A program made the translations under genes and the position numbers. A stretch of DNA of 47,587 bases, from NCBI RefSeq assembly GCF_002101675.1, contig NZ_LQOY01000246.1, forward strand, positions 1-47,587. The letters run 5' to 3'. The number at the start of each line of letters is the position of its first letter. Positions within the stretch are counted from its first letter, which is position 1. The stretch is from Mycobacterium gordonae (GTDB taxonomy: Bacteria; Actinomycetota; Actinomycetes; Mycobacteriales; Mycobacteriaceae). Below, piece after piece: positions 17,743 through 25,824 of the stretch. The notes beneath the pieces were generated by a model, which was not told the origin of the DNA, made no database searches, and saw nothing but the letters and a program-made list of their open reading frames with translations.

Positions 17743-19577
17743 CCGGCATTCCCGACTGTTCGCCGACCACGACGCCGGACGACATCGACCTGCCGGCGCT
17801 GCGCGAGAAGTACCGCCGGGAGCGTGAAAAGCGGCTGCGCCCAGAGGGTTCCCAGCAGTACATCGAACTGGTAGACGACTTCGCCGGGTTCTATGAGATC
17901 GACCCGTACTCGCCTGACCTGCTTCGTGAGCCGATCTCGGCCGACATCGACGTGGCGGTCCTGGGCGGCGGCTTCGGGGGTCTGCTGTGCGCCGCGCACC
18001 TGAAGAAGGCCGGTGTGCAGGACGTTCGAATCATCGAGCTGGGGGGCGACTTCGGCGGCGTGTGGTACTGGAACCGCTACCCCGGTCTGCAGTGCGACAA
18101 CGAATCGTACTGCTACATTCCGCTGCTGGAGGAACTGAACTTCATTCCTAGCAAAAAGTTCGCCGATGGCACCGAAATCTACGAACATTGCCGGCGCATC
18201 GGTAAGCATTACGGGCTCTACGATTCCGCGCTGTTCTCCACGCAGGTGCGCGACCTGAACTGGGACGAGGGCATCACGCGCTGGCGGGTGAGCACCAATC
18301 GCTACGACGACATCCGGGCGCGGTTCGTGGTGATCGCCTCCGGTCCGTTCCACCGGCCCAAGCTGCCGGGCATTCCTGGCATCAAAGACTTTGCAGGTCA
18401 CAGTTTCCACTCGTCGCGCTGGGACTACGGCTACACCGGCGGGGACGCCACGGGCGGGCTTGACAAGCTGAGTGACAAACGGGTCGCCGTCGTCGGCACC
18501 GGGGCGACCGCCGTGCAGATCGTGCCGTTCCTGGGCCGTTATGCCAAGCACCTGTACGTGTTTCAGCGCACTCCATCCTCGGTCGGTGTGCGCAACAACA
18601 CGCCGACCGATCCGGAGTGGGCGAAGTCGCTGCAACCGGGCTGGCAGAAGGAACGCCAGCGCAACTTCCACGCCTGGACGTTCGAGGGCATGGCGCTGGG
18701 CCAGCCCGATCTCGTCTGCGACTTCTGGACGGAACTGGGTCGGAACACGGCCGCCCGGGTCCTGGCGCTGCCCGATCCCGCGGCGATGACCCCCGAGCAG
18801 TTCATGGCCATCCGCGAGGAGGAGGACTACAAACTCATGGAGCGGTTGCGGCGCCGCATCGAAAACATCGTCGAGGAACCCGAAACCGCCGAGGCGCTCA
18901 AGCCCTACTACCGATTCCTGTGTAAGCGGCCGTGCACCAACGACGACTACCTCCCGACATTCAACCGCCCGAATGTGACGCTCGTTGACGTGTCGGGCAC
19001 TAAAGGCGTCGAGAGGGCGACGGCAAAAGGACTGGTGGCCAACGGGATCGAATACGAGGTTGACTGCATCATCTACGCCAGCGGGTTCGAGATCACCACC
19101 GAACTGCGCCGCCGGTACTCGATGGAGAGGATCGAAGGTCGCGACGGCCTGTCGCTGTTCGACCACTGGAGCGACGGATACCGGACGCTGCACGGGATGA
19201 CCAGCCGCGGCTTCCCGAATCAGTTCTTCACCGGCTTCACCCAGGTCGGGATATCGGCGAACATCGCAGCGAACTACGAACTGCAAGGCGAGCACATTGC
19301 CTACATCATCGCCGAAGCCCTCAAGCGGGGCGCGACGACCGTCGAACCCAGCCAGGGGGCGCAAGACGCGTGGTGCCAGACCATTCGCGAGACCGCGATC
19401 GACAACAGCCAGTTCGACTTGGAATGCACGCCTGGCTATTACAACAACGAGGGCGGCGGAACAGAGGGAATCCGCTCGCACCTCGGCGAACCCTACGGAC
19501 CAGGCTTCTACGCGTTCGGTGAACTACTCGCGCAGTGGCGCGCCCAGGGTGACCTGGACGGTCTCGAACTGCGATGA
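17739..19577 (+). CDS. Type I Baeyer-Villiger monooxygenase, 612 aa
   Basis: FAD/NADPH enzyme that inserts oxygen next to a ketone to give an ester or lactone. The FAD motif GGGFGG is at 76-81, with GGVWYWNRYPG (106-116) after it. The BVMO fingerprint is FAGHSFHSSRWD (218-229), fitting FxGxxxHxxxW[P/D]. The NADPH Rossmann motif is GTGATA (253-258). A roughly 70-residue N-terminal extension precedes the FAD motif, as in longer BVMOs. The start at 17739 forms ATGA with the preceding stop; the frame is open back to 17580, but that stretch only shadows the LLM gene. Fully motif-complete, so probably active. It is followed by an overlapping SDR. Confidence 0.95.
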   Translation: MTGIPDCSPTTTPDDIDLPALREKYRREREKRLRPEGSQQYIELVDDFAGFYEIDPYSPDLLREPISADIDVAVLGGGFGGLLCAAHLKKAGVQDVRIIELGGDFGGVWYWNRYPGLQCDNESYCYIPLLEELNFIPSKKFADGTEIYEHCRRIGKHYGLYDSALFSTQVRDLNWDEGITRWRVSTNRYDDIRARFVVIASGPFHRPKLPGIPGIKDFAGHSFHSSRWDYGYTGGDATGGLDKLSDKRVAVVGTGATAVQIVPFLGRYAKHLYVFQRTPSSVGVRNNTPTDPEWAKSLQPGWQKERQRNFHAWTFEGMALGQPDLVCDFWTELGRNTAARVLALPDPAAMTPEQFMAIREEEDYKLMERLRRRIENIVEEPETAEALKPYYRFLCKRPCTNDDYLPTFNRPNVTLVDVSGTKGVERATAKGLVANGIEYEVDCIIYASGFEITTELRRRYSMERIEGRDGLSLFDHWSDGYRTLHGMTSRGFPNQFFTGFTQVGISANIAANYELQGEHIAYIIAEALKRGATTVEPSQGAQDAWCQTIRETAIDNSQFDLECTPGYYNNEGGGTEGIRSHLGEPYGPGFYAFGELLAQWRAQGDLDGLELR

Positions 19578-20509
19578 ACGATCTCAGATACGACGATCGC
19601 GTCGCGGTGATCACCGGCGCGGGCCGCGGTCTGGGCCGGGCGTACGCCCTGATGCTGGCGGCCAGGGGCGCCAAGATCGTGGTGAACGACACCGGTGGCA
19701 CATTGACCGGCGACGGCGCGGATCCCACACCGGCACAGCGGGTTGCCGGCGAGATCGCGGCGGCGGGCGGAGTCGCCGTCGCCTGCACCGAGTCGGTGAC
19801 CACCGCCGCCGGCGGGCAGGCTATCGTCCAGGCCGCCCTTGACCATTTCGGGCGGATCGACATCCTGATCCACAACGCGGGCACCGTGCGGCGCGGGTCG
19901 CTGAAAGAGCTGAGTCACCAGGATTTCGACGCCGTGCTGGACGTGCATCTGCGTGGCGCTTTTCACGTGGTGCGTCCGGCCTTTCCGCTGATGTGCGACG
20001 CGGGCTTCGGCCGCGTTGTGCTGACCTCCTCGATCGGCGGTATGTACGGAAACAAAGGCGTCGCCGGTTACGCCGCCGCCAAGGCGGGACTGATCGGTCT
20101 GTCCAATGTCGTCGCCCTGGAAGGTGCGGCCGAAGGTGTTCAGTGCAACGTCATCGTCCCGTCAGCGGTGACGAGAATGGCTGAGGGCCTGGATGTTTCG
20201 GCGTATCCGCCGATGGGTCCCGAACTGGTGGCGCCCGTGGTCGGCTATCTCGCGCACGAGTCCTGCCGGGTCAACGGTGAGGTCCTGATAGCGATCGCGG
20301 GCCGCGTTGCCCGCGCGGTAGTCGCCGAGAGCCCAGGAGTGCAGCGGTTGGCATGGACCATCGAGGACGTCGCCGAACAGCTCTACGCCGTGCGCGATCT
20401 CAGCGCACCGCTGGTCTTCCCGGTGGTGCCCGACGGGCACGCCGATCATATCCGGTACAGCTTCGAGTCGGCGGCGTGGGCGATCAAGGAGAATGCCCAC
20501 CATGTGTGA
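19574..20509 (+). CDS. SDR oxidoreductase resembling (3R)-hydroxyacyl-CoA dehydrogenases, 311 aa
   Basis: TGAGRGLG is at 14-21, NAG at 101-103, catalytic Ser153, Tyr166, Lys170. The segment VNDTGGTLTGDGADPTPAQ, with a long insert after the second strand, is typical of the MFE-2/hydroxyacyl-CoA dehydrogenase branch of SDRs. The C-terminal 100 residues extend beyond the core. It overlaps the BVMO stop (ATGA) and the following CoA-transferase start. It may oxidise a hydroxyacyl-CoA after ring opening; substrate assignment is inference. Confidence 0.9.
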   Translation: MNDLRYDDRVAVITGAGRGLGRAYALMLAARGAKIVVNDTGGTLTGDGADPTPAQRVAGEIAAAGGVAVACTESVTTAAGGQAIVQAALDHFGRIDILIHNAGTVRRGSLKELSHQDFDAVLDVHLRGAFHVVRPAFPLMCDAGFGRVVLTSSIGGMYGNKGVAGYAAAKAGLIGLSNVVALEGAAEGVQCNVIVPSAVTRMAEGLDVSAYPPMGPELVAPVVGYLAHESCRVNGEVLIAIAGRVARAVVAESPGVQRLAWTIEDVAEQLYAVRDLSAPLVFPVVPDGHADHIRYSFESAAWAIKENAHHV

Positions 20510-21692
20510 TCGGAAGCCCGGACCTCTGGCGGGCGTGCGTGTCGTCGACCTCACCGCGATGGTGATGGGCCCGTACTGCACCCAGATCATGGCCGACATG
20601 GGCGCCGACGTCATCAAGGTCGAGCCGCCGCAGGGCGACGACACCCGATATGTCTCGGTGGGGCCGGCCCCCGGAATGAGCGGCGTCTTCGTCAACGTCA
20701 ACCGCGGAAAGCGCGGGGTCACGCTGGATCTGAAATCCGATGCGGGCCGGACCGCCCTGCATGCCCTGATCGAACGCGCCGACGTCTTCATCCACTCGAT
20801 GCGCGCAGCAGCGATCGCCCGGCTCGGACTCAGCTACCCCGAGGTGGCCGCCCTGAACAAGACGATCGTGTACACCAACTGCTACGGGTACAGCCGGCGC
20901 GGACCCAACCGGGACCTGCCCGCCTACGACGACACGATCCAGGCCGCCTGCGGGCTGCCGTCGGTACAGCAGCAGCTCACCGGCGAAGCCAACTATGTCG
21001 GGACGATCGTGGCCGACAAGGTCGCCGGGCTGACGGCCCTCTACGCAACGATGATGGCGCTCTTCCATCGGGAACGCACGGGTGAGGGTCAGGAGGTGGA
21101 GGTCGGCATGTTCGAGGCCATGGCCTCGTTCATGTTGGTCGAGCACGCCAACGGCGCGATGTTCGATCCGCCGCTGGGGCCCGCGATATACCCGCGCGCG
21201 GTGGCGCCGAATCGGCGGCCCTACCGCACCAGCGACGGCTTCATCTCGGCCCTGATCTACAACGACAAGCACTGGGCCGCCTTCACCGATGCCGTGCGAC
21301 CGGCATGGAGCAGCGAGCGGTACGCGACGCTGGAAGGGCGGGCCCGTCAGATCGACACCGTGTATGCACTGCTGGCTGAGACGTTCGCCCAGCGCACCAC
21401 CCAGGAGTGGCTGGATCTGCTCCGCCGGCTGGAGATACCGGCGTCGGCGTTGTCCTCGCCCGCCGCGTTGTTCGACGACCCGCAACTCGATGCCGTCGGG
21501 TTTTTCCAGACGGTGGACAGCCCGCAAGGGCCGGTGCGCTTCCCGGGCGTCCCGACCTGGTTTTCCCATACCCCTGGCAGGGTCACCGGCCCCGCTCCGG
21601 AGCTCGGCGCGCACACCTCTGAGGTGCTGGGCGAATTGGGTCTCAGCTGCATCGATGTCGGTGTCAACGCCGAAGCGACGGAACCGGCATGA
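20502..21692 (+). CDS. Class III (CaiB/BaiF) CoA-transferase, 396 aa
   Basis: Moves CoA between a donor thioester and an acid. Family features: LAGVRVVDLTAMVMGPYC at the N-terminus, ADMGADVIKVEPP (31-43), NRGKRGVTLDL (68-78), and the probable catalytic Asp172 in VADKVAG, followed by the conserved RTGEGQEVEVGMFEA. The ATG at 20502 is chosen because AAGGAG lies 10 nt upstream; the in-frame ATG at 20493 is only 1 nt from it. It overlaps the SDR stop by 8 bp and ends the main right-arm operon. With the ligase on the other arm, it gives the island two ways to make CoA esters. Confidence 0.93.
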   Translation: MCDRKPGPLAGVRVVDLTAMVMGPYCTQIMADMGADVIKVEPPQGDDTRYVSVGPAPGMSGVFVNVNRGKRGVTLDLKSDAGRTALHALIERADVFIHSMRAAAIARLGLSYPEVAALNKTIVYTNCYGYSRRGPNRDLPAYDDTIQAACGLPSVQQQLTGEANYVGTIVADKVAGLTALYATMMALFHRERTGEGQEVEVGMFEAMASFMLVEHANGAMFDPPLGPAIYPRAVAPNRRPYRTSDGFISALIYNDKHWAAFTDAVRPAWSSERYATLEGRARQIDTVYALLAETFAQRTTQEWLDLLRRLEIPASALSSPAALFDDPQLDAVGFFQTVDSPQGPVRFPGVPTWFSHTPGRVTGPAPELGAHTSEVLGELGLSCIDVGVNAEATEPA

Positions 21693-21711
21693 GCCCGTGA
21701 CATCAGCTACA

Positions 21712-21740
21712 TTGATGAATCATATGCACTAATGTATCTT
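21712..21740 (+). promoter_or_regulatory. SigA-like promoter of the crotonase gene
   Basis: TTGATG (21712-21717), a 17-nt spacer and TATCTT (21735-21740), each matching four of six consensus positions. An inverted pair TACATT (21708-21713) and AATGTA (21731-21736) brackets the spacer and may be an operator. A start point near 21747 would exclude the ATG at 21732 as the start codon. Confidence 0.5.
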
Positions 21741-21785
21741 TCGCTTATCGGCCCTTTGGCCGGGCAAAGCGAAAGGATGACGGGC

Positions 21786-22592
21786 GTGGGCGACTACCAA
21801 GCGGAAAAGAACACAGCGGTTCAAGGGCTGTCGGTCAGCCACGTCGACGGCGTGTTGGCGGTGACGATCGACCGTCCGGAGAATTTGAACGCGCTCACGG
21901 TGCCGGTGCTGTCGGGCCTGGCCGACCTGTTGGAATCCGCGGCCGGCGACCCCGGCGTCAAGGTGGTTCGGCTGGGTGGCGCGGGTCGCGCCTTCTGCGC
22001 CGGAGCCAGCATGAACGTCGACGACTGGCACGGCGTCGGCTCGGCCATCGAGATCGCCAGACAGGGCAACCGGGTGGTGCGCGCAATTACCGCGATGCCG
22101 CAACCGGTCGTGGCCGTCGTGCACGGCCCGGCGGCCGGTAGCGGAGTTTCGCTTGCCCTGGCGTGTGACCTCGTGCTGGCCTCGGAGAAGGCGTATTTCA
22201 CCCTCGCGGTGACGAAAGTGGGGTTGATGCCCGACGCGGGCGCGTCGTCCTCGCTGGCGGCCGCTGTCGGCCGTGGCCGCGCGATGCGGATGGCGCTGCT
22301 CAACGAGCGGTTGTCGGCGGCCCAGGCCCTGGCCTGGGGCCTGGTGTGCGCCGTGTACCCGCCCGAGCAACTCGAATGGGAGACCAACAAGGTCATCCAC
22401 GCGTTGCTGGCCGGACCCACTGCGGCTTTCTCGGAGACCAAGGCAGCGATCAACGCGGCCACCCTGGACGGGCTCGAGCCCGCCCTCGAACGCGAACTGC
22501 ACGGTCTGGCGGTTCTGGTGGAGTCCGACGACTTCATCGAAGGCGCATCCGCGTTCCACCAGCGCCGCCCCGCCGCGTTCCCTGGCGGCTGA
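21786..22592 (+). CDS. Enoyl-CoA hydratase/isomerase (crotonase) family, PaaG-like, 268 aa
   Basis: Crotonase fold: oxyanion-hole segments FCAGASM and AAGSGVSLALACDLVLA, then VGLMPDAGASSSL. The two catalytic glutamates of classical enoyl-CoA hydratase are missing (Ser in GSGVSLA, and no PE before VGL). An Asp in MPDAG matches the catalytic Asp of PaaG-type isomerases, so an isomerase or related activity is more likely than hydration. The GTG at 21786 is used because AAAGGA lies 8 nt upstream and the predicted transcript starts near 21747; in-frame ATGs at 21777 and 21732 are alternatives. It has its own promoter, 93 bp after the CoA-transferase. Confidence 0.88.
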   Translation: MGDYQAEKNTAVQGLSVSHVDGVLAVTIDRPENLNALTVPVLSGLADLLESAAGDPGVKVVRLGGAGRAFCAGASMNVDDWHGVGSAIEIARQGNRVVRAITAMPQPVVAVVHGPAAGSGVSLALACDLVLASEKAYFTLAVTKVGLMPDAGASSSLAAAVGRGRAMRMALLNERLSAAQALAWGLVCAVYPPEQLEWETNKVIHALLAGPTAAFSETKAAINAATLDGLEPALERELHGLAVLVESDDFIEGASAFHQRRPAAFPGG

Positions 22593-22669
22593 GCGCGGCG
22601 CACGGCAAATCCGTTGCGGGTCTTCGGTAATTCCGCGTGTCGTAACCCTATCCCGAACCTCGCCGCGCC

Positions 22670-22694
22670 TAGACTCTCTCGGATCAAGAGGAGG
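22670..22694 (+). promoter_or_regulatory. -10 box and strong Shine-Dalgarno sequence before the acyltransferase frame
   Basis: TAGACT (22670-22675) fits TANNNT, and AGGAGG (22689-22694) follows 13 nt later. A start codon would be expected near 22701-22706, but the acyltransferase frame, open through here, has no ATG, GTG or TTG until 22829. In-frame ATC codons lie at 22706 and 22712. Confidence 0.45.
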
Positions 22695-22828
22695 GGCAGC
22701 GACGTATCGGCATCACATTCGGCGCCGGACGAGGACGTGGTCAGGGCGCGCTGACGGCGAACAACGAGCCGGGCGGAAGGAAACCCGCACCGGCACGTTC
22801 TGCACCCAAGTCCCGTTGGGTTTCCCCG

Positions 22829-24826
22829 GTGCGGCGGGCCGGGCGGCTGGCGGCGTGGGACCGGGAGGACCGCCCTAGCGGCATCCCCGCCCTGGATGGC
22901 CTCCGTGCCGTAGCCGTCGGCCTGGTCCTCGTCGGGCACGGCGGTGTTCCCGGCGTCAGCGGCGGCTTCGTCGGCGTCGACGTCTTCTTCGTCCTGAGCG
23001 GCTTCCTGATCACTTCGTTGCTGCTCGAGGAATTGGGGCGCTCCGGGCGTATCGACTTGACCGGCTTCTGGATTCGCCGTGCTCGGCGACTGCTGCCGGC
23101 GCTGGTGCTGATGGTGCTCACCGTGGGTGTGGCCCGCGAATTCCTGCCCTACCAGTCCCTCGACGGTTTGCGCGGTGACGCGATCGCCGCTTTCGCGTGG
23201 GTGGCCAACTGGCGGTTCGTGGCGCAGAAGACCGACTACTTCACCCAGGGGGCGCCGTCGCCGCTGCAGCACACCTGGTCCCTGGGGGTGGAGGAGCAGT
23301 ACTACATCGTTTGGCCGGTGTTGCTGATCGCGGTGACGCTGCTGTTGGCTGCGCGGGCCCGGAGGTACTTCGGCAAGATCACCGTCGGCCATGTCCGGTT
23401 GGCGGCCTTCGTGATTGCCACCCTCGGTGCGATGGCTTCGGCCACAGCCGCCATCGTCTTGACCACCGATACCACTCGTGACCGGATCTATTTCGGCACC
23501 GACACCCGCGCGCAGGCCCTGCTGGTGGGGGCGGCGGCGTCGGCCCTGCTGGTCAGGGACTGGTCGGCCCTGAATCGGGGCTGGTGTCTGATCCGGACCC
23601 GCTGGGGACGGCGGGTCGCGCGGGTGCTGCCCATGGTCGGGTTGGCGGTACTGGCGGCACTGACGCACTACGCGACCGGCAGCGCGGGTGAGTTCCGGCA
23701 CGGTCTGCTGATCGTGGTGGCCGTTGCCGCGGTGCTGGTGGTTGCCCCGGTGGCTCTCGAGCAGCGCGGAATGGTGGCGCGCGCCCTGGCCTGGCGGCCG
23801 CTGGTGTGGGTGGGTGCGATTTCCTATGGTGTCTACCTCTGGCACTGGCCGATCTTTTTGGTGCTCAACGGCGAACGCACCGGATGGTCGGGGCTCGGCC
23901 TGTTCGCCGCCCGCTGCGCCGTCACCCTGGCGGTGGCGGGAGTCTCGTACTGGGCGATCGAACAACCCATCCGGCGGTGGCGGCCACAACGAGTGCCCCT
24001 GTTGCCGCTGGCCGCGGCCACCGTCGCCAGCGCCGCCGCGGCGACAATTCTGGTAGTGCCGGTCGGGACCGGGCTGCACGAGGTGGGGTTACCGCCCGGG
24101 GTGAATGCGGTGGCGGCGGTTTCCCCGTCCCCGCCGGGCGGCAGCGCACCCGCCCCGGGGCCACGAGATCCCAACGCGCCGTTCACCGTTTCGGTTTTCG
24201 GCGATTCGATCGGCTGGACGATGATGCACTACCTGCCGGCCACGCCGGGCTTCCGGTTCATCGATCACACCGTGATCGGGTGCAGCCTGGTGCGCGGCAC
24301 GCCGTACCGCTACATCGGTCAAACCTTGGAGCAGCGATCGGAATGCGACACCTGGCCCGGACGCTGGGCCACCCAGATCGCCGCGGACCGGCCCGATGTC
24401 GCGTTGCTGGTGATCGGTCGCTGGGAGACTGTCGACCGGGTTAATGAGGGGAAGTGGACCCATATCGGCGACCCGACGTTCGACGCGTACCTCAACTTCG
24501 AACTGAACCGCGCCCTGGACATCGTCGGATCGACCGGAGTACGGGTGATGGTCGCCACCGTGCCTTACAGCCGCGGCGGTGAGAAACCCGACGGACGGTT
24601 GTACCCCGAGGATCAACCCGATCGGGTCAATCAGTGGAACATGATGATGCGCAACGCCGTTGCGCAGCGTCCGAACGTCGGTATCGTCGACCTCAACAAA
24701 AAACTCTGTCCGGACGGTGTTTACACCGCCAAGGTCGACGGCATCAAGGTGCGCAGCGACGGCGTGCACCTCACCCCCGAGGGGGTCAAGTGGATGTTGC
24801 CGTGGCTGGAGGAGTCGGTCCGTTAG
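22829..24826 (+). CDS. OafA-type membrane acyltransferase fused to an SGNH domain, 665 aa
   Basis: Acyltransferase-3 membrane domain (about residues 15-400), starting with IPALDGLRAVAVGLVLVGHGG and carrying VGVDVFFVLSGFLI and SLGVEEQYYIVWP, with around ten membrane segments. A Pro-rich linker follows, then a C-terminal SGNH/GDSL esterase-like domain with GDSIG (Ser460) and the DGVHLT block (Asp644, His647). Such fusions O-acylate extracellular sugars or envelope polymers. It matches Rv0111 in position and type. The first canonical start is the GTG at 22829, but the frame is open far upstream and a strong ribosome binding site sits at 22689, so the true N-terminus may be about 41 residues longer. 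Its stop overlaps the convergent methyltransferase stop by 4 bp. Confidence 0.92.
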   Translation: MRRAGRLAAWDREDRPSGIPALDGLRAVAVGLVLVGHGGVPGVSGGFVGVDVFFVLSGFLITSLLLEELGRSGRIDLTGFWIRRARRLLPALVLMVLTVGVAREFLPYQSLDGLRGDAIAAFAWVANWRFVAQKTDYFTQGAPSPLQHTWSLGVEEQYYIVWPVLLIAVTLLLAARARRYFGKITVGHVRLAAFVIATLGAMASATAAIVLTTDTTRDRIYFGTDTRAQALLVGAAASALLVRDWSALNRGWCLIRTRWGRRVARVLPMVGLAVLAALTHYATGSAGEFRHGLLIVVAVAAVLVVAPVALEQRGMVARALAWRPLVWVGAISYGVYLWHWPIFLVLNGERTGWSGLGLFAARCAVTLAVAGVSYWAIEQPIRRWRPQRVPLLPLAAATVASAAAATILVVPVGTGLHEVGLPPGVNAVAAVSPSPPGGSAPAPGPRDPNAPFTVSVFGDSIGWTMMHYLPATPGFRFIDHTVIGCSLVRGTPYRYIGQTLEQRSECDTWPGRWATQIAADRPDVALLVIGRWETVDRVNEGKWTHIGDPTFDAYLNFELNRALDIVGSTGVRVMVATVPYSRGGEKPDGRLYPEDQPDRVNQWNMMMRNAVAQRPNVGIVDLNKKLCPDGVYTAKVDGIKVRSDGVHLTPEGVKWMLPWLEESVR

Positions 24827-25479
24827 CCGGTCCAGCAGCTGAGCTCCATGCTGTCGCTGGTCCGGATGGGGAAATTGAAGCTCACGTACCCGTTCGCGCC
24901 GTCTCGCACATAGTCCAGATATGGCCTGAGATCCGGTGATTCGGTGTTGTCGGCGACCACCAGCGCACCGGGCGACAGCGACGGTTCGAGCAACTTGATC
25001 ACTGGTAGATATAGATCTTTCCAGCCGTCGAGCAGCGCGAAGTTCACCGGACCGTCCAGTTCGGCCAGGGTGGACAGGGCATCACCGGCCCAGATCGTGA
25101 TCTCCTCATCGAGGCCGACTTCGGCGAATGTCTGCCTCGCCGTTGCGATCTTGTGCTCGCTGAGCTCGGTGGTCACCACCCGCCCGCTGCCGTTGTCCCG
25201 CACCGCCGCCGCGAGATGGATCGCGGAAATGCCGAAGGACATCCCGAATTCGACGATTGTCTCCGGACGGGTCGCCCGCACCAGTGCATAGAGCAGTTGC
25301 CCGGCCTCCGGCGTCACCGGAATGTAGAACTCGCTCATCGCCTCGGTACGCTCGGCCGGCGTCATCGGCCGCTCGAAATCTTCGCGCCTCTCTTGTAATT
25401 GCGACATCTGCTCTCGCGACGCGGTGTACATCCGCTCGAGTGTGGCGGCGACCGTGGGGTCCTGCAGAGTATTTGCCAT
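24823..25479 (-). CDS. Class I SAM-dependent O-methyltransferase, 218 aa
   Basis: Catechol-O-methyltransferase-like Rossmann fold. Motif I is VEFGMSFGISAIHLA, followed by GRVVTTELSEHKI (acidic residue binding the SAM ribose), WAGDAL, and NFALLDGWKDLYLPVIKLL (metal and substrate side). The ATG at 25479 has TACTAT 7 nt upstream, so a leaderless transcript is likely; an in-frame GTG at 25506 is the alternative. No signal peptide. The substrate is unknown. Convergent with the acyltransferase and divergent from the M-box operon. Confidence 0.9.
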   Translation of the reverse strand: MANTLQDPTVAATLERMYTASREQMSQLQERREDFERPMTPAERTEAMSEFYIPVTPEAGQLLYALVRATRPETIVEFGMSFGISAIHLAAAVRDNGSGRVVTTELSEHKIATARQTFAEVGLDEEITIWAGDALSTLAELDGPVNFALLDGWKDLYLPVIKLLEPSLSPGALVVADNTESPDLRPYLDYVRDGANGYVSFNFPIRTSDSMELSCWTG

Positions 25480-25486
25480 TCCGCCG

Positions 25487-25492
25487 ATAGTA
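25487..25492 (-). promoter_or_regulatory. -10 box for a leaderless methyltransferase transcript
   Basis: The minus strand reads TACTAT, ending 7 nt before the ATG at 25479. The spacing and sequence fit mycobacterial leaderless promoters. No clear -35 was seen. Confidence 0.4.
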
Positions 25493-25525
25493 GGCCGATA
25501 GCACACGGCACCTGCGGCTGTGCGT

Positions 25526-25554
25526 TTGACGGGCTGCGATCACAGTGACACCAT
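25526..25554 (+). promoter_or_regulatory. Putative promoter of the M-box operon
   Basis: TTGACG (25526-25531, five of six) and CACCAT (25549-25554, weak) with a 17-nt spacer. The predicted start near 25561 falls just upstream of the first paired bases of the riboswitch, as expected. The -10 is poor, so this is tentative. Confidence 0.4.
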
Positions 25555-25566
25555 GGGAACCTGCAA

Positions 25567-25734
25567 GCACCTCGGTAGGTGAGGCGTCTGCTCGGATACA
25601 GGCCACTGACCCCGAACGTCGAAAGACGCCCCGGGTCAGGACAGCTCTTCCCGGCTTAAGGGTTGAGCCCAAGTGGCTTCCGGTATGCCAACCGGATACG
25701 CCGTGCAGTGCCAAAGCTCCGACGAGAGGGGTGC
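25567..25734 (+). promoter_or_regulatory. M-box (ykoK-type) Mg2+ riboswitch
   Basis: The conserved M-box core is visible in order: GGTAGGTGAGGC near the 5' end, GGATACAGGCCACTG, CCCGAACGTCGAAAGACGCC, GGGTCAGGACAG, and GTGCCAAAGCTCCGACGAG near the 3' end. The closing helix can form between GCACCTCGG and the 3' CCGA...GGTGC region. M-boxes fold on Mg2+ and switch off Mg2+ uptake genes. Here it leads a Mg2+-type Nramp-related transporter (26087) and two small ORFs. No intrinsic terminator with a T-tract follows, so control may work through Rho or translation. M-boxes are known in mycobacteria upstream of Rv1535 and the PE20/PPE31 region. Confidence 0.92.
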
Positions 25735-25824
25735 GCCCGACGATTTTGCCGGGCATTGGCTTCTCTCGCTGGTGGGATGTGGTGACACCCCCGTGTGTCC
25801 CGGCTGTGAGGAGGTGAGGGACCG

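Noticed and set aside
21821..24079. 752-codon open frame on the minus strand
   Set aside because: Antisense to the crotonase and acyltransferase genes; low-complexity Pro/Arg/Gln composition.
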